Below, piece after piece: positions 35,751 through 48,600 of a stretch of DNA of 64,000 nt. Each line of letters opens with the position of its first letter. The first letter of the stretch is position 1. Both the position numbers and the translations under genes were made by a program. This stretch comes from Cloeon dipterum (taxonomy: Eukaryota; Arthropoda; Insecta; Ephemeroptera; Baetidae), in contig NC_088789.1 in assembly GCF_949628265.1 (NCBI RefSeq), forward strand, positions 9,850,886 through 9,914,885. Reading direction: 5' to 3'. The notes under the pieces were generated by a model. It saw nothing but the letters and a program-made list of their open reading frames with translations. It did no database searches and had not been told where the DNA came from.

Positions 35751-38700
35751 CGCTCAGACAGACACCAGTTCGTTAAAATTTCAATCGTTTTTGTGTCAAT
35801 GATGCATGGAATGGAATTTCAACAATAAGCGACACTAATGAATATTAATGAAGCACATCACTTCAACTGATTTTTTACCAGGAGACCGGATCCTATAAAA
35901 TTACACATTTTATTTCCAAAGCCATCAATTCTACTTCAACGAGTCCAGTGCTCAAGATATTAAGAAATATTCCATATCCGTGCACAACCATTCGCTCGTT
36001 TACAGGGCATTAAAAATGAGAGCCAACTTTTTAAAGCGTGATCAAGAATACTGATTAAAGCACCACTCAGGTCTTAATTAAGCTGATTAATCAGCCTCCC
36101 TCACAGTTGAGTTCGGTTGAGCCGCTGCAAGTTCGTGTTATATTTATGGTTTTCCCTTACTAAAAGGGTTTCTCTTTCGGCATGTTTGTGATTTCCAATA
36201 TTTATAAACACATTTTTACTAAAATTTTGATATAGGTGACCACTCGAGGTTGTGTTCATAATGGCAGTATACTCATGATTAGGACGTACTGGGATGACGT
36301 CGAAACTATAGCCCGAGAAATTGAAACGATAATTTTTCAACGAGGATGAAGCCTGGTTTAATTTACTGCCATTACATTTTTGATAAGTAAAATATTTTGT
36401 AAATGCTTTTATTCATTGTTAAAAATACACGTGACTGTTTTGTAAAAAGAGAATAGACAACGCATGAGTCACCAACTGGCTGATATATATTTGGATTTAT
36501 TTATTTTTTGTGGAAGCTCCATAAAAGATTGTCTAGGATACACATATTTGTTATTGTTCCTTTTGTTACGTGTCAGACATTGAGGGATGACCTAATCTAT
36601 TTTTCTCGACATATGTCACGGATAAGCGCAATTCTTGTTCTCAGGACCCCTTGGTTTCATACCTTTTATGTCTGCAAACACACAGCATCATCTTGAGACT
36701 CGACTTATTTTAAAAACGCAAAGGTGAACAAACTGTGTGAATTTTTGTTTTCAGCTAGCGTGTTTTATCAAAAAACATATATGGTTTGGCAGCAGAACAT
36801 GTACAAAAAAAGCATTTTTCTCTTTAAAGTATAACATCAGCAAAACTATGTAGTATGAGTTCTCATTATCTTAAATTTTCAGAAAATCATTCCATTCTGC
36901 GCATGCGACCTAAACACATTCTACATTCTTTTCCTATTTTCGCCTTATAGGGAATTGTTTATGAGCGTCATCCATCCCTACATAAACAATAATATAATTG
37001 TTGGACACCTAAATGTTAGAATGGAATGATGGAAGACAGTTTCCACAATTTGTCGGCATCAATAAAAGGAAGCTTTGAGAATATTTTCACTTTTGTGCGG
37101 TGCGGGCCCTCTCATTCATGTTCTGTAAAACACTGGTGTAGACACAAAATATTGTATGACATGCGTGGCATCGCGCACATTATGTGACCCACATCATAGC
37201 CATTTGTGCATTCAACACATTTTCGTTTTTTTTAATTCATTCTCGGATACATTTCAACATCTCACTCTTTTTACTGTAATTTTATGTGCAAGTTGAATGG
37301 CGGTGTGTGTTAGATTTTTCTCTTACAATACATGCATCAAAATTTATTGTGTGAATTAAAAATTTGACTTTATCATCTTCGTCGAGGCTGAAATTTTTTT
37401 ATTTCGTCCTCATGTTTCGGCGATCACAGCCTCCCTAATTCAAGAGAATAAAATCGCGGAAGTAAGTCAAACAATGAATATAACCTCGACTGTTTAAGAC
37501 AAAAGTTTTTGGATTCTGCTTCTCTCCAGAAAGAGATTAAAATTTAAAGGCCATAATTTTAAGTATCCCATTGTCTACTTATTTTGATTAAAAGGAGATA
37601 TACTAAAAAATTCCTTCGAGGCCTTTATGATTTCATTAGAAATAAGCCCCTATGTTTATACCCATTTATACTTCTCACTATATCAATCTCTCGCATGACT
37701 GTGTTGCTAATTAATTCGCTCAGTTTCGAGTCCATCGCTGACTGAAAATCACATGCGCGCGAACGAAACAAAAGATAATAGATAGGGAGCCGAGACATCA
37801 AGATCGTTTTCAATTGTGCTGATGCTAATTCGCCAATTAAATATGCGACATTATTTGACGGTGCTTGGGAAATTGAGCCAATAATTGTAATAGAAGGAAG
37901 AAAGGAGACCGAGCAACTGTAAAACATGCAAATCGTTTTCATTTCGCGCTTCCAACCGCCATCCTGTGTTTTGGCACACATTAATTATTAATTGTGTCGC
38001 TCCGAGACGCGAGCTCTCTCAGCACTCAAATTGTTGGGAAAAATTTCGCCGACAACACAGCTAGTCGTTTTGGAGCAATTACAGAGGACGTACCTCTTGT
38101 CAACGACAGTTAACAAGAAGACATGCTGGACGACCCGGACGACAAAATAAAAATGTGAAATTGTGTTACAGCCTTAAAATATCAAGGGCAGAGGTATTTT
38201 TACTACAGCAGGTGAGGATTTAACTTGACACAACATAGTTTTTAACAAACTTTTGACCACCGTGGGCTGGTGCATGAATTAATTTTAATCTCTTTTATTA
38301 TAAACATAATTTTTATGATTTCTAGACTTCAAGCCTTCCATTTTTATTAGTCTGCCCAATATGGACGAAGTCATTGTAAAATCAATTAATAAATAACAAT
38401 ACGTTCATAGCCCACATGGGAGACAAAAAGGCAAAAAACGATTTTACTGGATTTTACACTACATGCACTTAAAGTATAGTTTAGCTTGCTGGGGGTGGAC
38501 ATCCTAAATCAATTAATCAGGTCATTCAACTACAAAGGTATGTCTTTTACTTGTATGACTCATGGCATTCCATTATAATGCGGCCAACCCCAGAAATAGC
38601 CCCCGCATGATACTTAGCCACCCACGAAAAAGGAATGGATCCAGATAGTAAAGAGGAAAAGCCGAAAGGGTTTTTATTTGCTTTCGTTCATTTTTCTTGT

Positions 38701-38761
38701 TGAATAGAAAGCTGCTTGGCCATTGTCAACTATTTTTTGACAGATAACTAGTTATTCCTGT
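35751..38761. other. AT-rich intergenic desert
   Basis: No gene is seen. AP-1 heptamers are at 36465-36471 and 38556-38562. The longest frames (about 118 codons, minus, 37625-37981) have no recognisable features. Confidence 0.55.
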
Positions 38762-38866
38762 TTTTCACTTATATCCAACCATTAATAACAATGTGGAGAA
38801 GCTACAAAACAGTGATTTTCACCTTTACCCAACCATTAATAACAATGCGGAGAAACTACAAAACAG
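38762..38866. repeat. 54-bp tandem duplication, two copies
   Basis: Unit one (38762-38812) and unit two (38816-38866) share ttttcac, ccaaccattaataacaatg and ctacaaaacag, with about five mismatches and a period of 54 bases. The core is AT-rich and contains a homeodomain-like ATTAAT. An AP-1 heptamer follows at 38873-38879. Confidence 0.9.
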
Positions 38867-41800
38867 GCTTGATGACTCACCAAAATTCCAAAGATTTTTC
38901 TTAAGGGATGCTCAAAATGTCAAACGACAATTTCTCACCATCTTCCAAATTTAAAAAATAAATAATATTTTTCTTCTCGCTGACCAAGTTCTATTATTTT
39001 ATAGATATCTGGTCACCACAGCTGTTCATTAATCAATGCGCAAGTGAGTTTGGTTTCTCATTGTTGCTTTCTAATCAACTTAATTACATACCTATCCATT
39101 CCATTATTAATTACAAAAATTTATTTCATGCCATGCTAAAAAAGCAAATAGGGATATTACTAAAGTGTCTCGCTACCGCATCAAATTAAGTATGTTTATT
39201 TAAATGCCGAAGTTACTGCACGTCTCTGGTTTTGTGCGAAAGCAGCCCGAGGCCGCACTTCCAGCAGAGGAAGAAAGCGATTAGCAACTCTTAATTCAGC
39301 GCAACAAGCTGTCTGTGGTATTTTTTATCGATAAAAAATTGCGTGCAACGAGCGGTATCAGCGAGAAAAAATCAGCATGAAATTGCTCAGCGCCAATTTA
39401 TATTTTAGATCAGTGGAGCTGCGGCAGCGTTTCATTATTTTCGCCAGTGAGCGTGCGTTTCGCACCGGAGAGGTGTGTGCGTTCGTTATTAATATTCAAC
39501 CGCATCTGCGCGAAAAGCAGTGTGTGTGACGACGAGATGTGAATGGATGCTCAGGTATCAGAGCAGCAGCTTGTAAGGAAAGCGGCGGCGGCTGCTCTGC
39601 GGTTGCTGATTTTTCTTCTTATATGACACGAGAAGCAGACAGCACCTGCTGATTATGTTGTTCCATTAAAGGTTTAATCTCGCCCTTGCAATCTGCTCTC
39701 CGAGTATGTATATACAAGCACAATGGTTTTTAAAGGGAAATTACATACCTGCTTGAGGAAATTTAATTTTATTCTGCGTCTGCTCTGCGGAGAATTGTTC
39801 CACTGCCGTGTAATAACACCTTGGGGAATCCGCCGATTAATTTTTACGAAATGTGTGGAATCAGGGATCACCGTCTCCGAAATAATCTGATCAATAAATC
39901 ATACATCTACATCAGTTTGCACTAATATATAGCCCAGCAATGTGTACACGTTTTCAAATATGAATAGAGAAAAGTCTTCTGCTGCAGAGGAATATAGACG
40001 TTTCCGTTTTCCCGCCTTTTGTTGCTAACTTTTCAATGTTTCAACAAAAACGAGCCTCACAAAGGTGAGTATATCAAATTCCCATAACATATATCCATAA
40101 GCTTGAGAGAAAATGTATTAAAATCAAACCACTGTTCCTTTTTCCTGCATGCTATCTATTGTATTCACCGAAGCAATCTTTGAAAAGCGAGGGCAATGGT
40201 CCCGTAAACTAAATTGTGTCGTCGTTCGTGTGCAGTAGTGCAGGATAAATTACAGAAGTGTGCCCCGCTTTGATGAATAGGAAATAATGCGAAGCTGTGG
40301 TTGGTTTTGCTGCACCGCACTTGATACAAAACCGCGATGAGCGCAGCGCAGCATTGCTCCATATAAACGCGATCATCCCTCTCTTTCTCTCGGCTGTGGG
40401 TCGGAATGAAGCCGCGCAGGGGTGGTCAGCACTGCACCCTCGGAGCCATCAGGGGCCGTTCCCATCCACGGCTCATCTGTTGCTCTGGCCGCAACAATAG
40501 CCGGCTTAATTAACGCGACAGATGCACCATTTATAAAGTGCACACACGCCGCACGCCGCGCGGAAATAGCGCGGCGACAAGTGCGCAAAGCTAAAAAACA
40601 GCTCAGAGGAATTGCATCTCGCGAGACTGCACAAATTTCGAGTGCGTTGGGGGTGGTTATTATTATGTGTTTTTGAATTTACTGCTGCGCGCCCACCCCA
40701 TTCCTTTGATCGACGCTCTGCCATTCCGGCGGAAGGGTTGTTGCGGACGGTGATCAATTTGTCTGTCTCGTTTGATGAGTTGCAATTCTGAAACGGCGCA
40801 GCTGATCCGATCCGATCTGATCATGAATGCATGATTTGCCGGCACAGTTTTCGTTTTCACAGCATCATTAGCGCAAAAGCTGCTCCAGTGCTCCTGCACG
40901 GCGACAATGACCAAAAAGGCGGGAATGAAAATGGATTTTGCTTTCCACATTCAAGGCTATTAGCGGCTTTGTGCATCCTGACGCAGAGGTATGAAAAATG
41001 AAATATCTTCAAGAACCATAAATACCTCCCATTTGAAAGGTGCGCTGTGAAATGACAACCCTTTTGTGTATCGCCTTTTTGTCGGAGTCATGGATACCCT
41101 GTTCTTTTCCTCAAAGGAGGACTTATACCGCCTCACAATATTTCCTTCTGTTTAACCATCAACCATAAACCAATCTGTTCCACCATTTTCTCGAATGTGA
41201 TAAAAACACTTTGACACTGTGCCAAGCCGCCAAAGCAAAAACTAGCAATGAACCTGTGATTTAATTATTGTATATGTCTGTTGTTGTACACCCGTGGTGT
41301 CTAATAAATATTTCATTCACAATATTTCCTTGACAAGTTTCAACAAGTTTGGGCAAAATTTAACGTCTGTTAAAATTTCTCTTCCAACAAGCTACAAAAA
41401 TATTTGAATGTACTGTAAAAATAAAGAAAATGGGATCATTTTGACAAATAGACTTTCGGATATCGTAAGCTATTATTAGTGGTTTAGGATGGACAAATTT
41501 AGTGTATGCATAGTGTTCGGTTGGTTATAATAAACTTTGAGAGTTACAATAAGCACAAGTGCGCTATAGTAAGCGTTGCCTCCGTACTTCGCACGAAAAT
41601 TCACAAATTTAGTGATGCAATTTTTAAGAATAAAAAATAAATCTTAAAAATAATCCAAAATATCAATATATTTGTTCAGTAAAAAACATTTCATAAGAAA
41701 AATAGCAGCCAGTATTGGAATAACGCCAGAATTGTGTTCAAATAAGCTAACAAAAAATTAAAGCAGAATTGGATTAGCATAATTTTTACTTCTTTAAACT

Positions 41801-42100
41801 TGCAATCAAATAGAAAAATTACTTAATCTCATTTTGTAATAGTTTTGAGGTCATAAAATTACCGCAGCCAAGAATTCGTTCCAGCAATTATTGACCACTT
41901 TCAATATTTTCAATATTTTGTTAAAAAAATGATGAAATTTCAAAGAACAAAGTTTAAGAAGTCTTTGAGCGTTCAATCTCCGCATTTTTGACGGAATGAA
42001 TTATCTTGGACCCGCTTGGGCTCTGTCCTCCTGAACAGGGTTTTCGTAAGATGTTTACCAGGAGTGCTGCCTTTCCTCGTATGCTTTATAATTTTTTGAC
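38867..42100. other. Intergenic desert with a GC-richer patch at 40200-40960
   Basis: No gene is assigned. Two isolated strong donors occur: GCAG/GTATGT on the minus strand at 39749/39748, and CAAAG/GTGAGT on the plus strand at 40064/40065, the latter 29 bases after an ATG at 40036. Their partner sites are unknown. Confidence 0.45.
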
Positions 42101-42531
42101 AATTCACCAGTTGCATAAACCCTAAATGTTTGAAGCCGCCAACAGATGGCGCCACCGTAGACGTTCGATTTTAAGGCACTTCCGCTGCGACTTCAGACTC
42201 AATCTAGCTACCGTGCATTCTTCAATTAATTTGCTAATTTTGACGTGCTGAAAACCAAAATCGGTTCAGCCAATCGCCGTAGAATCGAGAAAAACTATTT
42301 TTTGAAATAAAAAAATCTTTTTCAACGTTTCTGCGGCGAATGGCTGAACCGATTTTGGTTATCAGCACGTCAAAAATAAGCAAATTAATTAAAAAAAGCA
42401 AAATAGCTAGATTGAGTCTGAAATCGCAGCGAAAATTCCTGAAAACCGCCCAAAATTTTTTTTAAAAAAGTCTGTGGTTGCGCCATCTGTTGGCGGTTTC
42501 AATAACTAAGGGTTTATGCAACTGGTCAATT
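42101..42531. mobile_element. Foldback (long inverted repeat) element, MITE-like
   Basis: The left arm is 42101-42279 and the right arm 42334-42531, separated by a loop of 54 bases. The arms pair nearly throughout: caccagttgcataaaccct, ccgccaacagatggcgc, gacttcagactcaatctagct, gacgtgctga and accaaaatcggttcagcc all have reverse complements in matching order. The right arm carries an extra stretch of about 20 bases. There is no coding capacity. I could not identify target-site duplications, so the exact ends are uncertain by some 15 bases. It is probably a non-autonomous DNA transposon; the family is not recognised. Confidence 0.85.
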
Positions 42532-43400
42532 GCTGCTATAAAATTATTGTATTAGACAAAATAACTGTTGGGAATAAACAACAATAAAGATCCAAAATAA
42601 AGATCAGATTTGCATGCAGCATTTATTTACCTTTCTGCACTATCAACAGAAGATCTTAAATTGATAAATTGAATAGGCTGGCCTACTCTGAAGGGCTGTA
42701 ACGGAACTCAGTTTGCTTCTTGATCCAATGAATGTTTGGCTGGTTAACTATATGTAGGGGAAGATTGCAGGCTCACTTTGCTGCGACCCTTTCCATTTAA
42801 GCTGTTTGACGGGGTAAGACCATTCATGTCAAGCTCTTTCCCAATTCTGGATCGTCTGTATCAATAGCATGTCGTTGTTGAGCTATTGAATTTATGTGTG
42901 TTATTGTAATATTGTGGTTTTGAGGATTTGGTCGGGTTTTCCTCTACCTTTTGCCGATTATGTTTGGGTTTATTGCTGCGGTCTTTGTTAGGTTGTTGGT
43001 GTATCGTTTTGTTGAAAAATAATGTTTTCTTTCTAATGTCATATTGGTCTTTATGCTGCATTGGATATTATGTTTTAAATGCCGTATTTTTTGAAGGGCT
43101 TCAAGTGAGCAATTAAAAGAAGCAGAAAATTCCTGTTGTGTTAACAGAAAAATAAAAACAATTCGCTATACCGAAAATTAACTGTTTAAATTCAACTGTG
43201 AAAATATCAAACTCTTGGAGTGCATATCTGCCTTCATTGTCAAGGACCGAAAATTTAAAAAAAATATTTTAATAGTCGGTGTAGCTTTAATGCGTTACAC
43301 AGTCTAGATTCAAAACATCAAAGTAAAGAGAAGCCAACTGGAAACCAAGACCTGATTTTGATGATGCGTTTAATTTATAGTAAAATGGAATTTCACATTA
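42532..43400. other. Strand-asymmetric T/G-rich stretch, origin unclear
   Basis: From about 42860 to 43090 the plus strand is strikingly rich in T and G. The minus strand therefore opens a 66-codon frame rich in Lys, Asn, Gln and Thr, with no recognised motif. It could be a transposon remnant next to the foldback element, but nothing proves it. Confidence 0.3.
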
Positions 43401-46400
43401 ACACGTTTTTAAACAAGGCGAACGCACTGCAACTATAATCAAACATCGTCGATCAGCTGCACACAGGCTGCTCGCGGGCAAAATCCTCACATTGATTAAA
43501 TATGCATAAAAGCGTATCACAGGAATAATGATGATAATAATAAAATATCGAATGAGAAGCCATAAAAGCGGCGTCGAAAATAAAACTAAAATGCAAAGCA
43601 GCGCACACCCTGCGTGCGTCCGCTCTCGCTGCTGACACACACAAAGCAGCGCGTTATTATTATACTGCATAATATTATATACGCGCGCGGGTCGAGCTCG
43701 CCATTGGCCGCTTGTTTCTTTTTGTAATTTTCGCAGTCCGGCAGATAGGTGTGCATAACAGGATAGCGGCACAATGGGTTTTGCGAAGCGTCTCTTGCAC
43801 GCCGATAAAAAAGGTGAAATGAGATCTAGGTTTGCATGCATATACATGCATGCACGGTGTGTGTTTTTGTGCGACGAGCAAGAGCAGCGCGCGTTTTTAT
43901 TTATTTGTCCCCCTTGAATGAAACGGAAGGGTGGACTGGCTGCTGCCGCGCTGGAAGCTCATCCAGCCAGCTCAACCCTTGCTTTTTTCACCTGCTTTCG
44001 TTTCATCTGCGCCCCAACCAACAGCTAGCTCTTTGTACACGTATACACGAATAGTAGAGCAGGGGGTTTTCTTAAAATAAAAAAACAACTCTCATTTTGC
44101 TTCCCCGCCCTGTGCATGTGCATTTAATGTATTATATTATTATTTTCCACATGCGCCGCCGCGTGTGTGTGCACAAAAAGAGTTGAGCCCCCGAATAAAA
44201 GTACACCAGGAAGCACATGCCCTCTTCTGCGACGACGCGCAATATTCGTGCAACAAAAACATCCCAGCAGCGGCTGCTGCCTGTTTACAAATGCGCGCCA
44301 GCAACATGTTAAAAGTGTAGTAGGCCTTTTAAAATTCAAATTTCCATTATAATAGCCGGCGTTGCGAAATTTCTAGGTCGGCATAAAAAGTGCAAAACAA
44401 TGCGAAATCGGCCTGTGCAGGAATTTTTTCTATTAAAAGAGCAATGAAATTAATGGCGTGGAAACGTGTTGTTCATTTTATTTCACTCGCTTCCGTTTTC
44501 TTTCTTCATAATGCGGATGCCATCATAATTCATTATTTTTTGACGGACTTTGAAGATTCACTTACGCTGTAACGCATGGTAAAAGGCAACAAATTTTTTC
44601 AAACTAAACGGATTTTAAAATGCTTCTCCGCACTTAGGATTAAGGATATAGGTGAAAGTGTAATTCTGAAAAGAAAAATTATCTCGCTTGAAGTATTCGC
44701 ACAGCGGACATCAACTGTTTCGGCATCAGACCTCTTCAGCAGTACCTGCAAACCAAAATTCACGCTGCTTGTGTGCAGGAAATTTGTACTGGACATTGAA
44801 CACTATAAAAAAGAGAAATGGGTGATGGAATTTTGTGAAAACTACCAATCCTCAACCCAAAATTTCCCTCTTGATTTGAAAGTATTTCAAAGAGAAAAAC
44901 TTTGCTTCACATAATAAGGCTTGCTACTGTTGCCCAATCAAAAGAATTTGTTTGAAATAGTTCCAAATTTTTAATTAAGCTGAAATTACTTTCCATTGAT
45001 TATTTTTTAAGGTTCATTCATCTAGTTTCCCCGATTTTTCTGTTTGAATTAATAATATAATAATCGATTGTCAACTCAAGGTATTCAAACTGATCGTGCT
45101 TTTAATTAATATGCTGAGCACACTAGAAACAAAATTTAAAAAATCTCTTGTTGAACACACTTTTACAAAATCGTTTAGTTAATCTGGTCACGTTTTCCGA
45201 TTCAATTTTGATTTTCTGGTGTTATAACTTCGATCGTCGGGCCACACGCACGGCCTATTGTCCTAGGCCGTTTTGAACGCAGGCGGCGTTTTCACTTTCT
45301 AACAGGATTTATTGTACCACGGCTCAAAAACACAAAGTGCACTCCAAGAGCTGGACCCCTGACCTCCAACGCAGCGAAGAGGAGAAAAGAGATGTTGGCG
45401 GCAACGATCATACACACATAGCAGCGCGCGAGAAGCGATAAACAAACAAAATCATCTCGCATGTCGTGCACGCGCGCAAACAATCAATAGAAAAAGACGC
45501 GGCGGCGGTGGCAGCGGCGACGAAAAACTCAAATTGCTGCGTGTTGAAATCCAGTTTCCGAAGTGGAATCGCCGTAAATGGTATGCGGCCGCGTGCGTTT
45601 TTCTCCAAATCAAAATTGTGAGTCACGTCGGCAGGCGGCAGCGGCGCCGCCGCCGCGCGGCGAGAGCACGCGTCGGGCACGCGCGCCCTCCAGCTTTCCG
45701 CCCCCGGACACCCCCTAAAACTGTTGCTCAGTGAGGCCAGGTGAAGCGTGTGCAGAGCTTGCTACCTGCGACACCGGGCATCTGGAGCAACAGATTGCAA
45801 AACAGATGCACTCGCAGTGCTGCAGCGAACGAGCGGCAGGCGCCTGCCATCAAGAAATCCAACTCTCGCCGCTCAATTATCTCTCGGAGGAAATCCGAGC
45901 GGCAGCAGCCGCTGCTCTTGTAAATTCGGTCCTTGCGGCACATATTGGCAGCGCACGCGGCGGCGGTGGCGGCTGCTGCTGTTGCTGCTGCTGCTGCTGT
46001 TATGCATCGCTATTTTTTTGCCTCGGATGATAGCAGGCTGCTGTTTTGATGCTGGTCGATTTATTATTCGATGCCAGCCAGCATCCACGCACGAGGACGA
46101 GATGCATATGTGCCCGCGGGCGAGCTGGGGACCACCGCCGAGAGACATTAATGAGCGATCGAGTGTTTGACACCCTCTGGAGAACGCGGCGTCTCCGGTT
46201 TTCATTCAAACATCTTCCGCACCGCACCGGTTAGAAGCGATAGCATCATCTCGCTTGCAACAGTGGCTCCCTGGGATTTGGTTACGGACCACCAATTAAG
46301 ACCAATTTGAGAAGCACGCTGCGGCGTCCAATAAAAAATTATACGCTTAGTTTGGCTTAACACAGAGATAAAATAGGAATTCACAAGGATGCAGCAACAA
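43401..46400. other. Intergenic desert with GC-rich patches
   Basis: GC-rich patches lie at 43430-44340 and 45230-46250, separated by AT-rich DNA. A (GCT)n run is at 45972-45999 and an AP-1 heptamer at 45619-45625. A frame of 112 codons at 44576-44914 (plus) has a natural-looking composition but no recognised domain and no splice context. Confidence 0.5.
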
Positions 46401-48600
46401 TTTTTGCATGAGCCATTAATTTTTGAAAACTCAAATTATAACCCAAAAGTGTAAATGTCTCCTCTTGCAAAAATTATGATGACGCAACATGCTCTTTCCA
46501 GAAAGAATTCCAACCATAATTATAGCATCCGGACACATTCTGCTTTTTTGGTGCACACATCATCTTATTCGTTTAATTTAATTAAATATTTTTAAAATCG
46601 TTGTCGCCAAAAAGGAGTGCTAGAAATATTCCCACGCAATTTTCAACAGTGTCCTAATTTTTCCAATATGTTTGCCATCGCAATTGAATAAATTTACACA
46701 CCCGAGACCAAATCACACCTTGCTGGTGATTAGGAAATTTTCAACGTGTCGTTAAACAGATCTGTTTATCCTCTCATCTCACTTAAAGACAGCAAACAAT
46801 GTTTCCTTAATCGTGTTTTGGAAACAACAGTTTGAAAAACAAATTACAGATCGAAAGGAAGACTAAAGAATGTGCCGGATTTATGCGAGCATTAAGCAAA
46901 GCACCATCGGGGAGATAAAGTTTGAAGGTCGTCTCGAAGACGGCGCAGACTAAATTATTTGATGCGGCGTCTGAAATAATAAAAGAAGCAGCGAGACTGA
47001 AATAGATATGAGTAGGAGACTCTATGTATTTTGATAGGGGCCGGAATATATTCAGTTCAAGTGATTTCCTGGTCGGCGGCCCATCACTCGGATGCATTTA
47101 TGCGCTATTTATACAGCTTATTAACAGCAGAGAAGAGAGGGTTACTCGGCGCGATCACCGCCGCGCGCCGAGGCGCAAATAGAGACGCCAGCCTCTCGCA
47201 GTCAGCAAACTGGTGCGCGTTTTCTTCTCGGAACATCATCAGCGAGAAAGCACATTGAAAGACAAAAGGAATTTGAGGCACGCAGGAAACACACTGCTGC
47301 ATCGAAACTCAATACGAAAATTTCTGCTAGTCTCGCGCATTCAAGCCTGAGACGGGACGATTTTATTTCTCACTCTCTGTGGATTTCAAGTTTTTCAAGC
47401 ACTCCATACATTTTTGCTTTGGATGTAGTATATGTTCAGCTGAATACGTCTGGGAAAATTTTGTTTCCTCTTAATTGCAACTATACAAAATACCCATAAC
47501 ATACAACATTTTAAAGCCTGAATCGAATGACAACTAATAGCAGAATGTTTTCCTTGGATGATTAAAAATAAATATATCATATGCAATCTTTCATACATAG
47601 CGTACATATAAAGTTGATATTTATAGCTGAACAGTTAATGTTAATATTGAAATGAATTGCTAAAACCCGTTACTTTTTTGTCTTTTAGTTTTTGTCGGTT
47701 GCAAATAATGAGTACAATTAAGTGGATTGTTTTAATACAGGCGGAAACGGATGCATTTGTTTTATCATTAGCTGACCCAAATGACTTAATTTTGATAGAT
47801 GATAAAAATGCTATGGGTGAACTCTTATGATCCTCACTTTCGCCCACTGATTAGTAAAGGAAACCCTTTGACTGCAATAAATTGATAGTTCGTCTATGAA
47901 GCTATTTGAGACACACACGCACACCCACTTTGTATTGCACAGGAAAGAAGCGGGGGAACAACTTTCTTGCTCCGATGTTCATCTGAATGGATGAATATAC
48001 AACCACTTGAGAGATGTATTTTTTGCTCTTGTGACTCGACATGATTTTTTGTTTTGCAAATTTCGCTCAGGGGGTATCAAAGAAATATCACTATCCAGTG
48101 CCTCGTCGTGAACCATTAATATTTTAAAAAAAAATCAACTGAGAGGGCAATTAGTTATGATAAATTATACGAACATTAAATACAATGAAAGGGCTATTAA
48201 AAAAATTCTTATGGCTTCATCAAAGAGAAAATAGTTTTACGTCATCAGAATTTTTAGCAAAGATTAAACTCTTGTTTGAACAAGTTCTGTATGAGAAGAA
48301 TTGAAATATTTCTTTTGCTGGGAAATCTATTCACTTGGAGTGTCATCGAATTCTGTGGTTTACAGACATTTTATGATTCCAGCGGCGGTTGACGAAAATC
48401 TTATTCAACCATGAAAGATGATTCCTCGTGCTGATAGCATTTTGAAGAATATACACATCAAATAGAGAATAAATTTCCTTGGAGAATGCGAAATGACGCT
48501 AGCGGCATTGAAATTTTCGAGGGGAGCTTTCGAAACACATTGGAGCAACAAAAGGACGCGCTGAGAAAGAGTACATCATATCTGTTACAAGGGAGGGCAA
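46401..48600. other. AT-rich intergenic desert
   Basis: No gene or repeat is supported. A GC-richer patch lies at about 47040-47350. Confidence 0.55.

Noticed and set aside
42861-43061. Lys/Asn-rich minus-strand frame as a possible retroelement Gag remnant
   Set aside because: No zinc knuckle, protease or polymerase motif is visible; only strand composition bias supports it.
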